Shown here piece by piece: positions 1-6,393 of a stretch of DNA of 10,863 nucleotides. The DNA is from Endomicrobium sp. (GTDB lineage: Bacteria > Elusimicrobiota > Endomicrobiia > Endomicrobiales > Endomicrobiaceae): contig JAISDI010000214.1 in NCBI GenBank assembly GCA_031264895.1, positions 1-10,863 of the forward strand, given 5' to 3'. The stretch's first letter is position 1. Each line of letters starts with the position of its first letter. Made by a program: the position numbers and the translations under genes. The notes under the pieces are model-generated. The model was not told where the DNA came from and did no database searches. It saw only the letters and a program-made list of their open reading frames with translations.

Positions 1-2829
1 GTTATCTCTTAGAACCGCAAGATTTAACGCCGTTCCGTAATATCCGGACATATCTATATTTGCTCCTCTGCTCAGCAAGAATTTAACCATTTCAATATTT
101 CCTCCGGCGGAGGCAACCATCAATGCCGTCGCGCCGTTGCTTTTCGTAAAATTGATTTCGGCTCCGTTTGCCAGAAGAGAAGCGGCGGTTTTCATATTGC
201 CTGCGTAAACGGCAAGCATCAAAGCCGTCCAGCCGCTTTTGTTTTTAAGGTTTACTATAGCCCTGCGTTCTATAAGAGCGTTTAGCGTTTCCGTCTGGTT
301 TTTACCGTATCTTGAAGCGATCATCAGCGCTGTCCACCCTTCTTTTGTTACGGCATTCGCATCGGCATTTGCCAATTTATTTACTATTTCAATTTTTCCC
401 TGATACGAAGCAATCATCAGTGGCGTCCAGCCTTTATTATTTTTTGTATTGATATCTGCGCCTTTTTCGATCAAAATGTCAACCGTGTCGGCTTTACCTT
501 CATACACAGCCGACGCCAAAGCCGAAAAACCGTTATTATCTTTTGCGTTTATATCAGCGCCTTTTTCTGCGAGAAGATTTACAATATCCTTATTTTCAGA
601 TTCTGCCGCCCACATAAAAGCTGTTTCGCCGAGCTTGTTTTTATCGTCCAATTTTACGCCGGCGTTTACCAGTTCGTTTATTATCCGTTCATTTCCGGTT
701 TTGGCAGCATACATAAGCGGAGTTGATCCGGAGCCGTCTTTTTTGTTTACATCAGCCCCTCTGGAAACAAGTACATGCACTTCATCAGCCCTGTTTGCCA
801 TTATCGCGGCAGATAAAGGAGTAATTCCCTTTTTATTCGATATATTTATATTTGCATTATTATTTAAAAGCATATTTATCATTTCGGGAGTTCCGGAACG
901 CGCCGCTATAAGCAAAGCCGAAGAGCCGTCTTTTGCCGAAGCGTCGATCTTTGCTTTATTTGTAATCAGAAATTCGGCAATTTCAATATTGCCTTTTGAC
1001 ACGGCGATCATTAAAGGAGTGATGCCTAGATCTGTTTTTTCATTCACATTCGTTTTTGTCCGTGTGGAAATCACAAGCTCGCGGATCTCTTCATTATTGC
1101 TTTCGTAAACCGTAAGCAAAAACGGCGTTTTTAAGGCGTCTATTCCTTCGCCTTGATTTATCACGGCAAGTACGCCCTTTGTGTTATCGGCAGCTTCCGC
1201 TTTAAGAATTTTTTCAAGTTCTCCGTAATTGTTATCTTTGGCGTATGCTAAAGCGTTTTTGCCTTTATTGTCTTTGAGACTTATATCAGCTTCATATTCG
1301 ATCAGTTTCTTGACCGTGCTTATCCTGTTATTTTTAACGGCAAAAAATAAAGCCGTCATATTTTCACTGTTTCTTTCGTCAACGACAGCGCCTTTTGAAC
1401 GAATAAGAGACACGAGGGCGTCATATCCTTCCGACGCGGCATACATCATCGGCGTATTGCCCGTTTCTTCGGATACGGTATTGACATTCGCGCCTTCCGA
1501 TATTAACAGTTTGGCCGTTTCCGGATTTTTATTTTCAATTGCAGCAATAAGCGCTGTTTTTCCGTCATTATTTTTAAGTTCGGTTTCCGCTCCGTTTTCC
1601 ATAAGTATTTCTATAAATTCGCCGTTTCCCACGTATGAGGCAAGCATCAAGGCCGTCCAGCCGGTATTATTTTTTGCGTTTACGGAGGCTTTTTTATAAA
1701 TCAAATCAAGAAACACTTCGGAAGATTTACAGTATCTTGCGGCATACATTAAAGCGTTCCAGCCTTTTGAATCTTTTATGTTCACGTTTGAACTTTTGCT
1801 TATTATTTTGCGAGCTTCTTTGTCATACCCATTTCTCAAAGTAAGCATCAAAGCTGTTATCCCGCCGTCATTTTGCGCATCGACTTCAGCGCCGGCATCA
1901 ATAATGATATTTGAAGCTTCAAAACGTCTATTTTCCAAAGCGATTATAAGCGCTGTAGAATTCAAATCGTTTTTTGCGTTTATTTCAGCTCTCTTTTCTA
2001 TGAGCATACTTACTATTTCGGCATCGCCGCGTTCTGCGGCAAATATTAAAGCCGTCCACTTATTTTCATTTTCAACGTTAACGTCTGCGCCGGCTTCTAT
2101 AAGAAGTTTTGCGGTAGAAGTGTTTGCGTTTTTAATAGCTATCATCAAAGGCGTCCAATAAGAATTATTTTTTGCGTTTACTTCCGCCCTGTCGTCTATT
2201 AAAAGTTTAGCTATAAAATCGCTGCCGTTTCTTGCGGCAAACATTAAAGCCGTCCAGCCGTTATTCTGTTTTGCTTCCGTGCGCGCTCCGCTGTCAACAA
2301 GCATTTTCACTATATCTTTATGCCCTTTTTCCGCGGCATGTATAAGAGGCGTTTCCCCCATATAATTTACCGTATTGACGTCGGCTCTTCTGTCTATTAA
2401 AAATCTTGCCATATTGCTGTTGCCGGAATGCGCGGCAAAAAGCAAAGCCGTCCAGCCTTCATTTTCTTTTGCGTCTATATCCGCTCCGGCGTCCGCAAGC
2501 AGCACGGCTATGTCTTTGTTGCCGCTTTCGACTGCGGCCATCAATGCCGTAAGCCCTTTATAATTTTTCGCATTGACGTCGGCATATTTTCTCAAAAGCG
2601 CTCTGACAACGGAAATATCGCCTTTTCTTGCGGCAGCCATCAAAGGCGTATACCCGTTATCGTCTTTTGAATTTATATCTATTTCTTCAATAGTATCGTC
2701 TTCGGAATTTATCAGTTCCACCGCTCTTGAAGATTCTCCGTTAATAATCGCGTCTATAAGCTCATTTGCTTTCGCAGCGGAGCATATAAAACAAACAAAA
2801 CACAAGACAAAAATAATTTCCCTTTTCAT
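1..2829 (-). CDS. Giant exported ankyrin-repeat protein (partial, C-terminus outside window)
   Basis: I checked every codon from the ATG at 2829 to the left edge. The frame is open for 943 codons with no stop, so the gene continues beyond position 1. Residues 1-21 form a Sec signal peptide: MKRE, then a hydrophobic cysteine-rich core, then a plausible signal peptidase I site after AKA. There is no clear lipobox. From about residue 57 to the edge I count 27 ankyrin repeats of mostly 33 residues, with the usual G-x-T-A/P-L-M, A-A-x-x-G and L-L-I-x-x-G-A-D-V-N-A-K signatures and many GWTALM variants. Repeats 1-15 (to about residue 543) and 17-27 (from about 600) are regular. Between them lies a divergent stretch. 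GAGAGG at 2836-2841, six bases before the ATG, is a good ribosome binding site. Ankyrin arrays mediate protein-protein binding; here it would act in the periplasm or outside the cell. Partner and function cannot be read from sequence. Confidence 0.93.
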   Translation of the reverse strand, partial: MKREIIFVLCFVCFICSAAKANELIDAIINGESSRAVELINSEDDTIEEIDINSKDDNGYTPLMAAARKGDISVVRALLRKYADVNAKNYKGLTALMAAVESGNKDIAVLLADAGADIDAKENEGWTALLFAAHSGNSNMARFLIDRRADVNTVNYMGETPLIHAAEKGHKDIVKMLVDSGARTEAKQNNGWTALMFAARNGSDFIAKLLIDDRAEVNAKNNSYWTPLMIAIKNANTSTAKLLIEAGADVNVENENKWTALIFAAERGDAEIVSMLIEKRAEINAKNDLNSTALIIALENRRFEASNIIIDAGAEVDAQNDGGITALMLTLRNGYDKEARKIISKSSNVNIKDSKGWNALMYAARYCKSSEVFLDLIYKKASVNAKNNTGWTALMLASYVGNGEFIEILMENGAETELKNNDGKTALIAAIENKNPETAKLLISEGANVNTVSEETGNTPMMYAASEGYDALVSLIRSKGAVVDERNSENMTALFFAVKNNRISTVKKLIEYEADISLKDNKGKNALAYAKDNNYGELEKILKAEAADNTKGVLAVINQGEGIDALKTPFLLTVYESNNEEIRELVISTRTKTNVNEKTDLGITPLMIAVSKGNIEIAEFLITNKAKIDASAKDGSSALLIAARSGTPEMINMLLNNNANINISNKKGITPLSAAIMANRADEVHVLVSRGADVNKKDGSGSTPLMYAAKTGNERIINELVNAGVKLDDKNKLGETAFMWAAESENKDIVNLLAEKGADINAKDNNGFSALASAVYEGKADTVDILIEKGADINTKNNKGWTPLMIASYQGKIEIVNKLANADANAVTKEGWTALMIASRYGKNQTETLNALIERRAIVNLKNKSGWTALMLAVYAGNMKTAASLLANGAEINFTKSNGATALMVASAGGNIEMVKFLLSRGANIDMSGYYGTALNLAVLRDN

Positions 2830-2859
2830 TTTAAACCTCTCATTATGTTAATAAAATTA

Positions 2860-2915
2860 TTAGGGTGTGTTCACATAAATTACACATGCACATAATTTGT
2901 GTGAATACACCCTAA
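2860..2915. repeat. 56-bp inverted repeat in the ankyrin gene leader
   Basis: Two 23-base arms (2860-2882 and 2893-2915) surround a 10-base loop. Read as plus-strand RNA, 21 pairs are Watson-Crick and the other two (2869/2906 and 2876/2899) are G-U. Read as minus-strand RNA, those two become A-C mismatches. Neither side has a T-tract of terminator type. The core, 2863-2912, starts GGGTG, ends CACCC and is bounded on both sides by TA, as expected for an element that duplicates a TA target (IS630/mariner type). TA is too short and the region too AT-rich to prove insertion. Alternatives are an mRNA leader stem-loop or an operator. Confidence 0.75.
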
Positions 2916-2917
2916 TT

Positions 2918-2926
2918 ATTATAGCA
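2918..2926 (-). promoter_or_regulatory. Extended -10 promoter for the ankyrin gene
   Basis: On the minus strand the sequence reads TGCTATAAT, a perfect TATAAT hexamer (2923-2918) with the TGn extension. No good -35 box lies at 16-18 bp spacing, which is acceptable for an extended -10 promoter. Transcription would begin near 2911, at the outer edge of the inverted repeat at 2860-2915, so the mRNA would start with that hairpin. This is inferred from motif match only. Confidence 0.5.
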
Positions 2927-2972
2927 AAAACACATATTCAAACATAATTTTAGAAACAAAATCTCTCCGTAA

Positions 2973-3099
2973 GCTTTATAATCACGACAAACGCATGAAA
3001 AAAACGGCCAAGTTGTCATGCCGACCCCGTAGCGTCTAAATACGGGGTCGGTATGACAAAAAAACATAGATTTTCATGCGGTTGTCGTGGCTTTATAAT
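2973..3099. mobile_element. 107-bp MITE-like palindromic element with 10-bp target duplications
   Basis: The element spans 2983-3089. Its 19-base terminal inverted repeats (2983-3001, starting CACGACAA, and 3071-3089, ending TTGTCGTG) match at 18 of 19 positions. Inside is a second inverted repeat, 3013-3031 with 3041-3059, a 19-bp stem with one G-T pair around a 9-base loop. Both repeats have exactly the same centre, so the element is one long hairpin with a symmetric 11 x 11 internal loop. The 10-mer GCTTTATAAT abuts both ends perfectly (2973-2982 and 3090-3099), the signature of target-site duplication. No ORF is inside, so mobilisation would need a transposase supplied elsewhere. It lies between the ends of two minus-strand transcription units and might also stop transcripts. 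Confidence 0.82.
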
Positions 3100-3140
3100 A
3101 AAAGATTAAATGATTTTTTAGCAGAATTCGTTGATTGTTC

Positions 3141-3551
3141 TTACAGTCTGGAGAGAGAGATTTTAGTTTTTTCTTTTATTTCGTAATCGGTTACGCCTTT
3201 GAGATTATCGTATTTAACCGTCAGCTGCGTTCCTTTAAAAAATCCTTTTACGCATTTTGCGTAAAGCGTAAGCGTATTTTCTATGACTTCAATGCTCATT
3301 AGCGTAAAATATTTGTTTTCTTTTAAATCAATTTTTAACGCTTCGCTGCCTGTGCGTTCTTCCAGAGCCGCAAATTCGCCGTACAAATTAAAATACTGTT
3401 GTTCTCTATCGATAATAACTCCGGCGACAAGCCCCGCTTCGGCGGTCATTTCGATTCTGAGCTGTTTTAAATAAACAAAAATTACGGCTGCCGAAAATAA
3501 AATAAAAGCCGCCGTAACCGTTAAAACTTGTTTTATGTTTAACTTTTTCAT
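3141..3551 (-). CDS. Small membrane-anchored protein, weakly pilin-like
   Basis: This 136-residue protein has a short basic N-terminus (MKKLNIK) and one hydrophobic helix at about residues 8-28, followed by a soluble domain. The arrangement of an N-terminal helix, then an E-A / Y-x-x-x-G-x-F stretch (about residues 38-62), then a beta-rich tail resembles the overall plan of type IV pilins and pseudopilins. The prepilin peptidase motif (G then FTLIE) is absent, so it would remain as an anchored or signal-anchored protein. The ATG at 3551 overlaps the TGA of the upstream HD gene as ATGA. No Shine-Dalgarno sequence precedes it, so translation is probably coupled to the HD gene. It is the last gene of the run. 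The pilin resemblance is my reading of the pattern and is weak; treat the function as unknown. Confidence 0.8.
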   Translation of the reverse strand: MKKLNIKQVLTVTAAFILFSAAVIFVYLKQLRIEMTAEAGLVAGVIIDREQQYFNLYGEFAALEERTGSEALKIDLKENKYFTLMSIEVIENTLTLYAKCVKGFFKGTQLTVKYDNLKGVTDYEIKEKTKISLSRL

Positions 3552-4726
3552 TTAAAATAATCAAAAAGACGTTTGAAATCTAAATTATTTTTGTCTATTA
3601 CGGCATATTTATCGTAGAGCGCCTGTTTAGATTTCATTAGAGTATCTGATTTTATTCCGTATTCAAGAGCCATTGAAGCTTCTATATAAGCGCAAAGTTT
3701 ATCGCAGGAAGACGTAAGCGTGCCGTCAACGGCATTGTATTGGTCATAATTATAATCCGACGCATTTTTTACTTCTTTTACTTCGCCGTTTTCTATTATT
3801 TTGTCGGCAAATTCATTTTTCACAAAGTAAACCATTTCTCTGTGCCAGCTTTCCGGTATTAAAGGCAAAATTCTTTCTTCGACCTGCTTTTCTTCGTACA
3901 TTTTTATTATGTCTTCAAGGCCGGATATAGAAGATTTTATCGGCCTGATAATGTCTTTGGTCAGGATTTCCGGCAAATCGTGAAACAGCGCCGAATAAAA
4001 ATTATTATAAATTCTTGCGCGGCAAGCGTCCATTTCATTTGAAAATATGTACGAAAAAATTGCAACCGTTAACATATGTCCCAAAACCGTAGTTTTCGGT
4101 ATTCTGAAAGCCTGCGCCCATCTTTGCTGAAAACGCAGCTGCCCGCACAAGTCAAGAAAACCGTAATATTTCTTATTTATAACAAGTTTTCTTATTCCGG
4201 ACAAATCGTCGAAAGTCGCAATGCTTTCTTCTATTTCCTGTTTCGTTCTTTCTATTCCGTAAATCATGGCGTTCCACGGATAGATAATGCCGAACTCCCA
4301 TTTCGACGATAAACTGTGCGCGGAACTTAAAATTCTTTTTTCGCGCGAGGCATATTCCGGGTTTGAAAAATATTCGGAAAATCTTTCTTTTATTCCGTTT
4401 TGCAGGGCGTCTAAATCTTTTTCAAGATTTCCCATTACCCAAATATTCAGCTCTTTTTCTTTTTTTGACATTATTTCGTGAAACACTTCGGGCTTTAAAT
4501 CCGTAAGCATTATTCTCTGGAAAAATTCAAAAATGCCGCCTTCGATAAGTTTGATCCAATCGACTTTTTTGCCTTCTTCTTCCTCAAACTTTGCGACTAT
4601 GTAAGCTATTATCATCTTATGAGCTTGCTTATCAAGCTCAAAAAAATCAAAAGGCCTTATGTGGTCGTTCCATCTCAAAATGTTTGCCGCCGAAAAAATC
4701 CTTAAAATCAAATCTTTTGTTATCAT
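3548..4726 (-). CDS. HD-domain phosphohydrolase, YfbR-like
   Basis: This is a 392-residue soluble protein. The C-terminal half carries a complete HD metal site: His217 in LGHML, the His249-Asp250 pair in LFHDLPEILTKD, and a distal Asp342 in CDKLCAYIEA. These match the pattern of YfbR-type 5'-deoxynucleotidases (HD...E-x-x-T-x-D-I...P-x-K and D-x-L-C-A-Y). At more than twice the length of YfbR, it belongs to a larger HD family. The N-terminal half (residues 25-85) repeats the layout, with His36 and the segment EGGIFEFFQRIMLTDLKP. There the HD pair is replaced, so it looks like a degenerate second HD module. The likely role is metal-dependent dephosphorylation of a nucleotide-type substrate; the actual substrate is unknown. 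An AGGAT sequence precedes the ATG. It starts 21 bp after the holin-like gene and shares an ATGA overlap with the next gene. Confidence 0.85.
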   Translation of the reverse strand: MITKDLILRIFSAANILRWNDHIRPFDFFELDKQAHKMIIAYIVAKFEEEEGKKVDWIKLIEGGIFEFFQRIMLTDLKPEVFHEIMSKKEKELNIWVMGNLEKDLDALQNGIKERFSEYFSNPEYASREKRILSSAHSLSSKWEFGIIYPWNAMIYGIERTKQEIEESIATFDDLSGIRKLVINKKYYGFLDLCGQLRFQQRWAQAFRIPKTTVLGHMLTVAIFSYIFSNEMDACRARIYNNFYSALFHDLPEILTKDIIRPIKSSISGLEDIIKMYEEKQVEERILPLIPESWHREMVYFVKNEFADKIIENGEVKEVKNASDYNYDQYNAVDGTLTSSCDKLCAYIEASMALEYGIKSDTLMKSKQALYDKYAVIDKNNLDFKRLFDYFK

Positions 4727-4747
4727 TTTTTATCCTGTTATCCTTTA

Positions 4748-5104
4748 TTATTTATTTCTTTTTTCCTTCCGTGAGCCGGTTATTATATAATTTAACAAAG
4801 CGCTTACTATAGTAAATATCAGCGCTCCGAAAAATGCGTCCGAAAAACTGTCAACTCTGAAATCTTTTATAATTTCCGAAGCCAGATAAAACATAAAAGC
4901 ATTTATAAAAAGAATAAACAATCCCAAAGTCAAAATATTTATCGGAAGAGTAAGAAGCACAAGCACGGGTTTTAAAACCGCGTTTAGCAAACTTAAAACT
5001 ATAACCGAAGCAATAAGAACGCCCCACGACGGAATATTAATTCCGGGAACTACATTGACCGCTACAAGCAGCGCGGCGATATTTAAAATGAATCTTGCCA
5101 ACAT
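4748..5104 (-). CDS. Phage holin family IV-like four-helix membrane protein (YvlD type)
   Basis: This 118-residue protein is almost entirely hydrophobic, with four predicted membrane helices (about residues 5-22, 27-50, 52-77 and 88-111) and a short basic tail ending SRKEKRNK. The signatures VPGI near residues 19-23 and L-N-A-V-L-K-P-V-L-x-L-L-T-L-P at about 40-54 are typical of the PF04020 family, called mycobacterial 4-TMS holin superfamily IV or YvlD-like. The family is widespread on chromosomes without any phage, and most members are uncharacterised inner-membrane proteins. No endolysin or other phage gene is near, so I would not read it as a lysis protein. It lies 9 bp after the Smr gene and 21 bp before the HD gene. 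Confidence 0.88.
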   Translation of the reverse strand: MLARFILNIAALLVAVNVVPGINIPSWGVLIASVIVLSLLNAVLKPVLVLLTLPINILTLGLFILFINAFMFYLASEIIKDFRVDSFSDAFFGALIFTIVSALLNYIITGSRKEKRNK

Positions 5105-5113
5105 TCAATATTC

Positions 5114-5380
5114 CTATTTGAGTTTATTCCAGTTGAAATATACGAATATTCTTCCAAAATTTTTATTGTCTACGTCAAGACGCGAATATTTCAGCCTTAT
5201 GTCTTTTTGATTAAAAAACCTCAAAACTTTTTCTTTCAGCTGGCCTGACCCTTTTCCCGGTATAATTTCGATGAAATCGAGCTTTTTCTTGTGCGCATTA
5301 TTTAAAATTCCGTTTAGTTCGCTTTCTATCTGCGCGCTTTTATTGTAGATCGGGTGAAGGTCAAGTTTTTCGAAAGACAT
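5114..5380 (-). CDS. Stand-alone Smr-domain protein
   Basis: The 88 residues are essentially one Smr domain. The first conserved element, LDLHP (residues 6-10), corresponds to the family's LDLHG. The second, IIPGKGSGQLK (39-49), corresponds to the H-G-K-G-x-G-x-L loop, and the C-terminal strand includes FGRIFVYF. The usual His before the GKG loop is replaced by Pro (PGKG), a variant seen in some small Smr proteins. Smr domains occur at the C-terminus of MutS2 and as single-domain proteins, and several have DNA- or RNA-nicking activity. There is no MutS2 portion here, so this is the short form. The gene starts one base after the AlkD stop codon and ends 9 bp before the holin-like gene, indicating co-transcription. 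Confidence 0.87.
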   Translation of the reverse strand: MSFEKLDLHPIYNKSAQIESELNGILNNAHKKKLDFIEIIPGKGSGQLKEKVLRFFNQKDIRLKYSRLDVDNKNFGRIFVYFNWNKLK

Positions 5381-5381
5381 A

Positions 5382-6092
5382 TTATAACTCCATATAATGC
5401 TTACGTTTTTTTTCAGGCAGTTTTTCTATGGCATAACGAAGCATGGTTCTCGGCATAATTTTACAATTCTTATCGAGAAAAGCGTATAGATACGTCTTAG
5501 CCTTCTTTCCCGTTTCCCTCAACATCCAGCCGCATGCTTTGTGAATTAAATCGTGTTTATGATTTAAGAAAAATTTGCAAAGAGCAAGCGTTTCGTCAAA
5601 ACGGCCGCAACGGATAAAATAAAACGTAGAAATAACTGCTATTCTCTCTTCCCACAACTTTCCTGATTTTGCATATTTCCACATAGCGTCCGGACGATTG
5701 TGATACCAAAAATCGCCCACCAGCAACGGCGCAGACAAATCTACCAAATCCCAATTGTTTACATATTTCGTATTTCTAAGATAGACGGCAATAATTTTTG
5801 CCTTTTTGTCTTCGGAAGCTTTTTCGTATTTTGCGATCATGATCATTAAAGCCGTAACTCTTACTTCATGAACTTTGTGTTTTAAAAGTTCCTCAGTATC
5901 TTTAAGATTTATTTCCGCATAATATTTTTTAGCGATTTTCCTCTGCTGTCCGACGCTTAAACCCCAAAACAAATCGCCTTCTCCGTAGCCGCCCTTTTGC
6001 GTTTGAAAATAAGCGGCCTTTCCTGCGGCGGATTTTTTATCTCCGGCAGATTTCAGTTCTCTTAAAATTTTATTTTTGATTTTTTCGGTCAT
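5382..6092 (-). CDS. AlkD-like DNA alkylation-repair HEAT-repeat glycosylase
   Basis: This 236-residue all-helical protein matches the DNA_alkylation family (PF08713), whose AlkD members remove N3- and N7-alkylpurines, including bulky and cationic lesions, without flipping the base. Conserved signatures are FFWGLSVGQ-like (here LFWGLSVGQQRKIAKK, residues 41-56), YVNNWDLVDLSAP (110-122), WEERIAVIST (147-156) and DLIHKACGWMLRETG (181-195). Trp114, Asp118, Arg150 and Trp189 fall where Bacillus cereus AlkD has its lesion-contacting Trp109, Asp113, Arg148 and Trp187, so activity is likely retained. Length is normal for the family. The ATG at 6092 is preceded by GGAG. The gene follows the 57-residue membrane ORF by 13 bp and precedes Smr by one base. 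Confidence 0.92.
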   Translation of the reverse strand: MTEKIKNKILRELKSAGDKKSAAGKAAYFQTQKGGYGEGDLFWGLSVGQQRKIAKKYYAEINLKDTEELLKHKVHEVRVTALMIMIAKYEKASEDKKAKIIAVYLRNTKYVNNWDLVDLSAPLLVGDFWYHNRPDAMWKYAKSGKLWEERIAVISTFYFIRCGRFDETLALCKFFLNHKHDLIHKACGWMLRETGKKAKTYLYAFLDKNCKIMPRTMLRYAIEKLPEKKRKHYMEL

Positions 6093-6105
6093 TTTAAAGC
6101 TCCGT

Positions 6106-6279
6106 TTAAATGCGTATATATTTCGTCATCAGGAGAGTTAAAATAAAGTATAAAACTGTCGAGAAAAAGAACATTCCGGTAAAAGTAATTCTTAAAGCTT
6201 TGCTTTTTTGCAAAAATAAAAATAACAATGTGTAAAAAATGCCGAAAATCACCGAATATACAGCCAAACTAAGATACAT
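6106..6279 (-). CDS. Small two-helix membrane protein (57 aa)
   Basis: A short frame begins with ATG at 6279 and ends with TAA at 6106-6108. It has a strong ribosome binding site, AAGGAG (6290-6285), five bases before the ATG, the best in its neighbourhood. The product starts MYLSLAVYSVIFGIFY and ends TKYIRI. It has two hydrophobic helices (about residues 3-23 and 32-51) joined by a short basic segment, QKSKALR. This is a hairpin topology with the basic loop probably cytoplasmic. It is the first gene of the minus-strand run and lies 13 bp upstream of alkD. I do not recognise a family. Coding status rests on the ribosome binding site, spacing and membrane-protein composition. Confidence 0.7.
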   Translation of the reverse strand: MYLSLAVYSVIFGIFYTLLFLFLQKSKALRITFTGMFFFSTVLYFILTLLMTKYIRI

Positions 6280-6312
6280 AAAATCTCCTTAACGATATGC
6301 AAATTTTCTTCC

Positions 6313-6332
6313 GTAAATTTTACTAAATTTAC
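6313..6332. promoter_or_regulatory. Perfect 8-bp palindrome in the divergent promoter region
   Basis: GTAAATTT and AAATTTAC flank the four bases TACT. The site sits between the start of the minus-strand six-gene run (6279) and the plus-strand outer-membrane gene (6394), where a shared operator would be expected. Its composition is AT-rich, so chance is possible. It overlaps the candidate -35 for the plus-strand gene. Confidence 0.35.
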
Positions 6333-6356
6333 AGTAAAAAAACATTTTAATATTGA
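6328..6356 (+). promoter_or_regulatory. Candidate promoter for the outer-membrane protein gene
   Basis: TTTACA at 6328-6333 matches five of six positions of the -35 consensus. Exactly 17 bases later is TATTGA (6351-6356), a weak -10. It points toward the ATG at 6394 and leaves a leader of about 30 bases. No clear promoter was found for the opposite, minus-strand run. Confidence 0.3.
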
Positions 6357-6393
6357 TATTTCCTTCTTGAAATGAGAGAATGTCTAAATTATT

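Noticed and set aside
1..2700. Regular 99-bp periodicity that might suggest a CRISPR or tandem DNA repeat
   Set aside because: The period is 33 codons, the units differ in sequence, and conservation is at protein level (ankyrin consensus). There are no identical repeats with unique spacers.
449..2851. Several plus-strand open frames of 60-220 codons opposite the ankyrin gene
   Set aside because: They follow the 99-bp ankyrin period on the complementary strand and give Ser/Ala/Phe-rich repetitive products. The minus-strand frame is unbroken for 943 codons, so these are mirror frames.
3013..3059. Inner palindrome of the MITE-like element as a plain terminator
   Set aside because: No U-tract follows the stem directly in either direction. 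The nested repeats and flanking duplications are better explained by an inserted element, though it may still affect transcription.
4748..5104. Holin-family gene as evidence of a prophage
   Set aside because: The YvlD-like family is common on bacterial chromosomes. No lysin, capsid, integrase or other phage gene occurs in the window.
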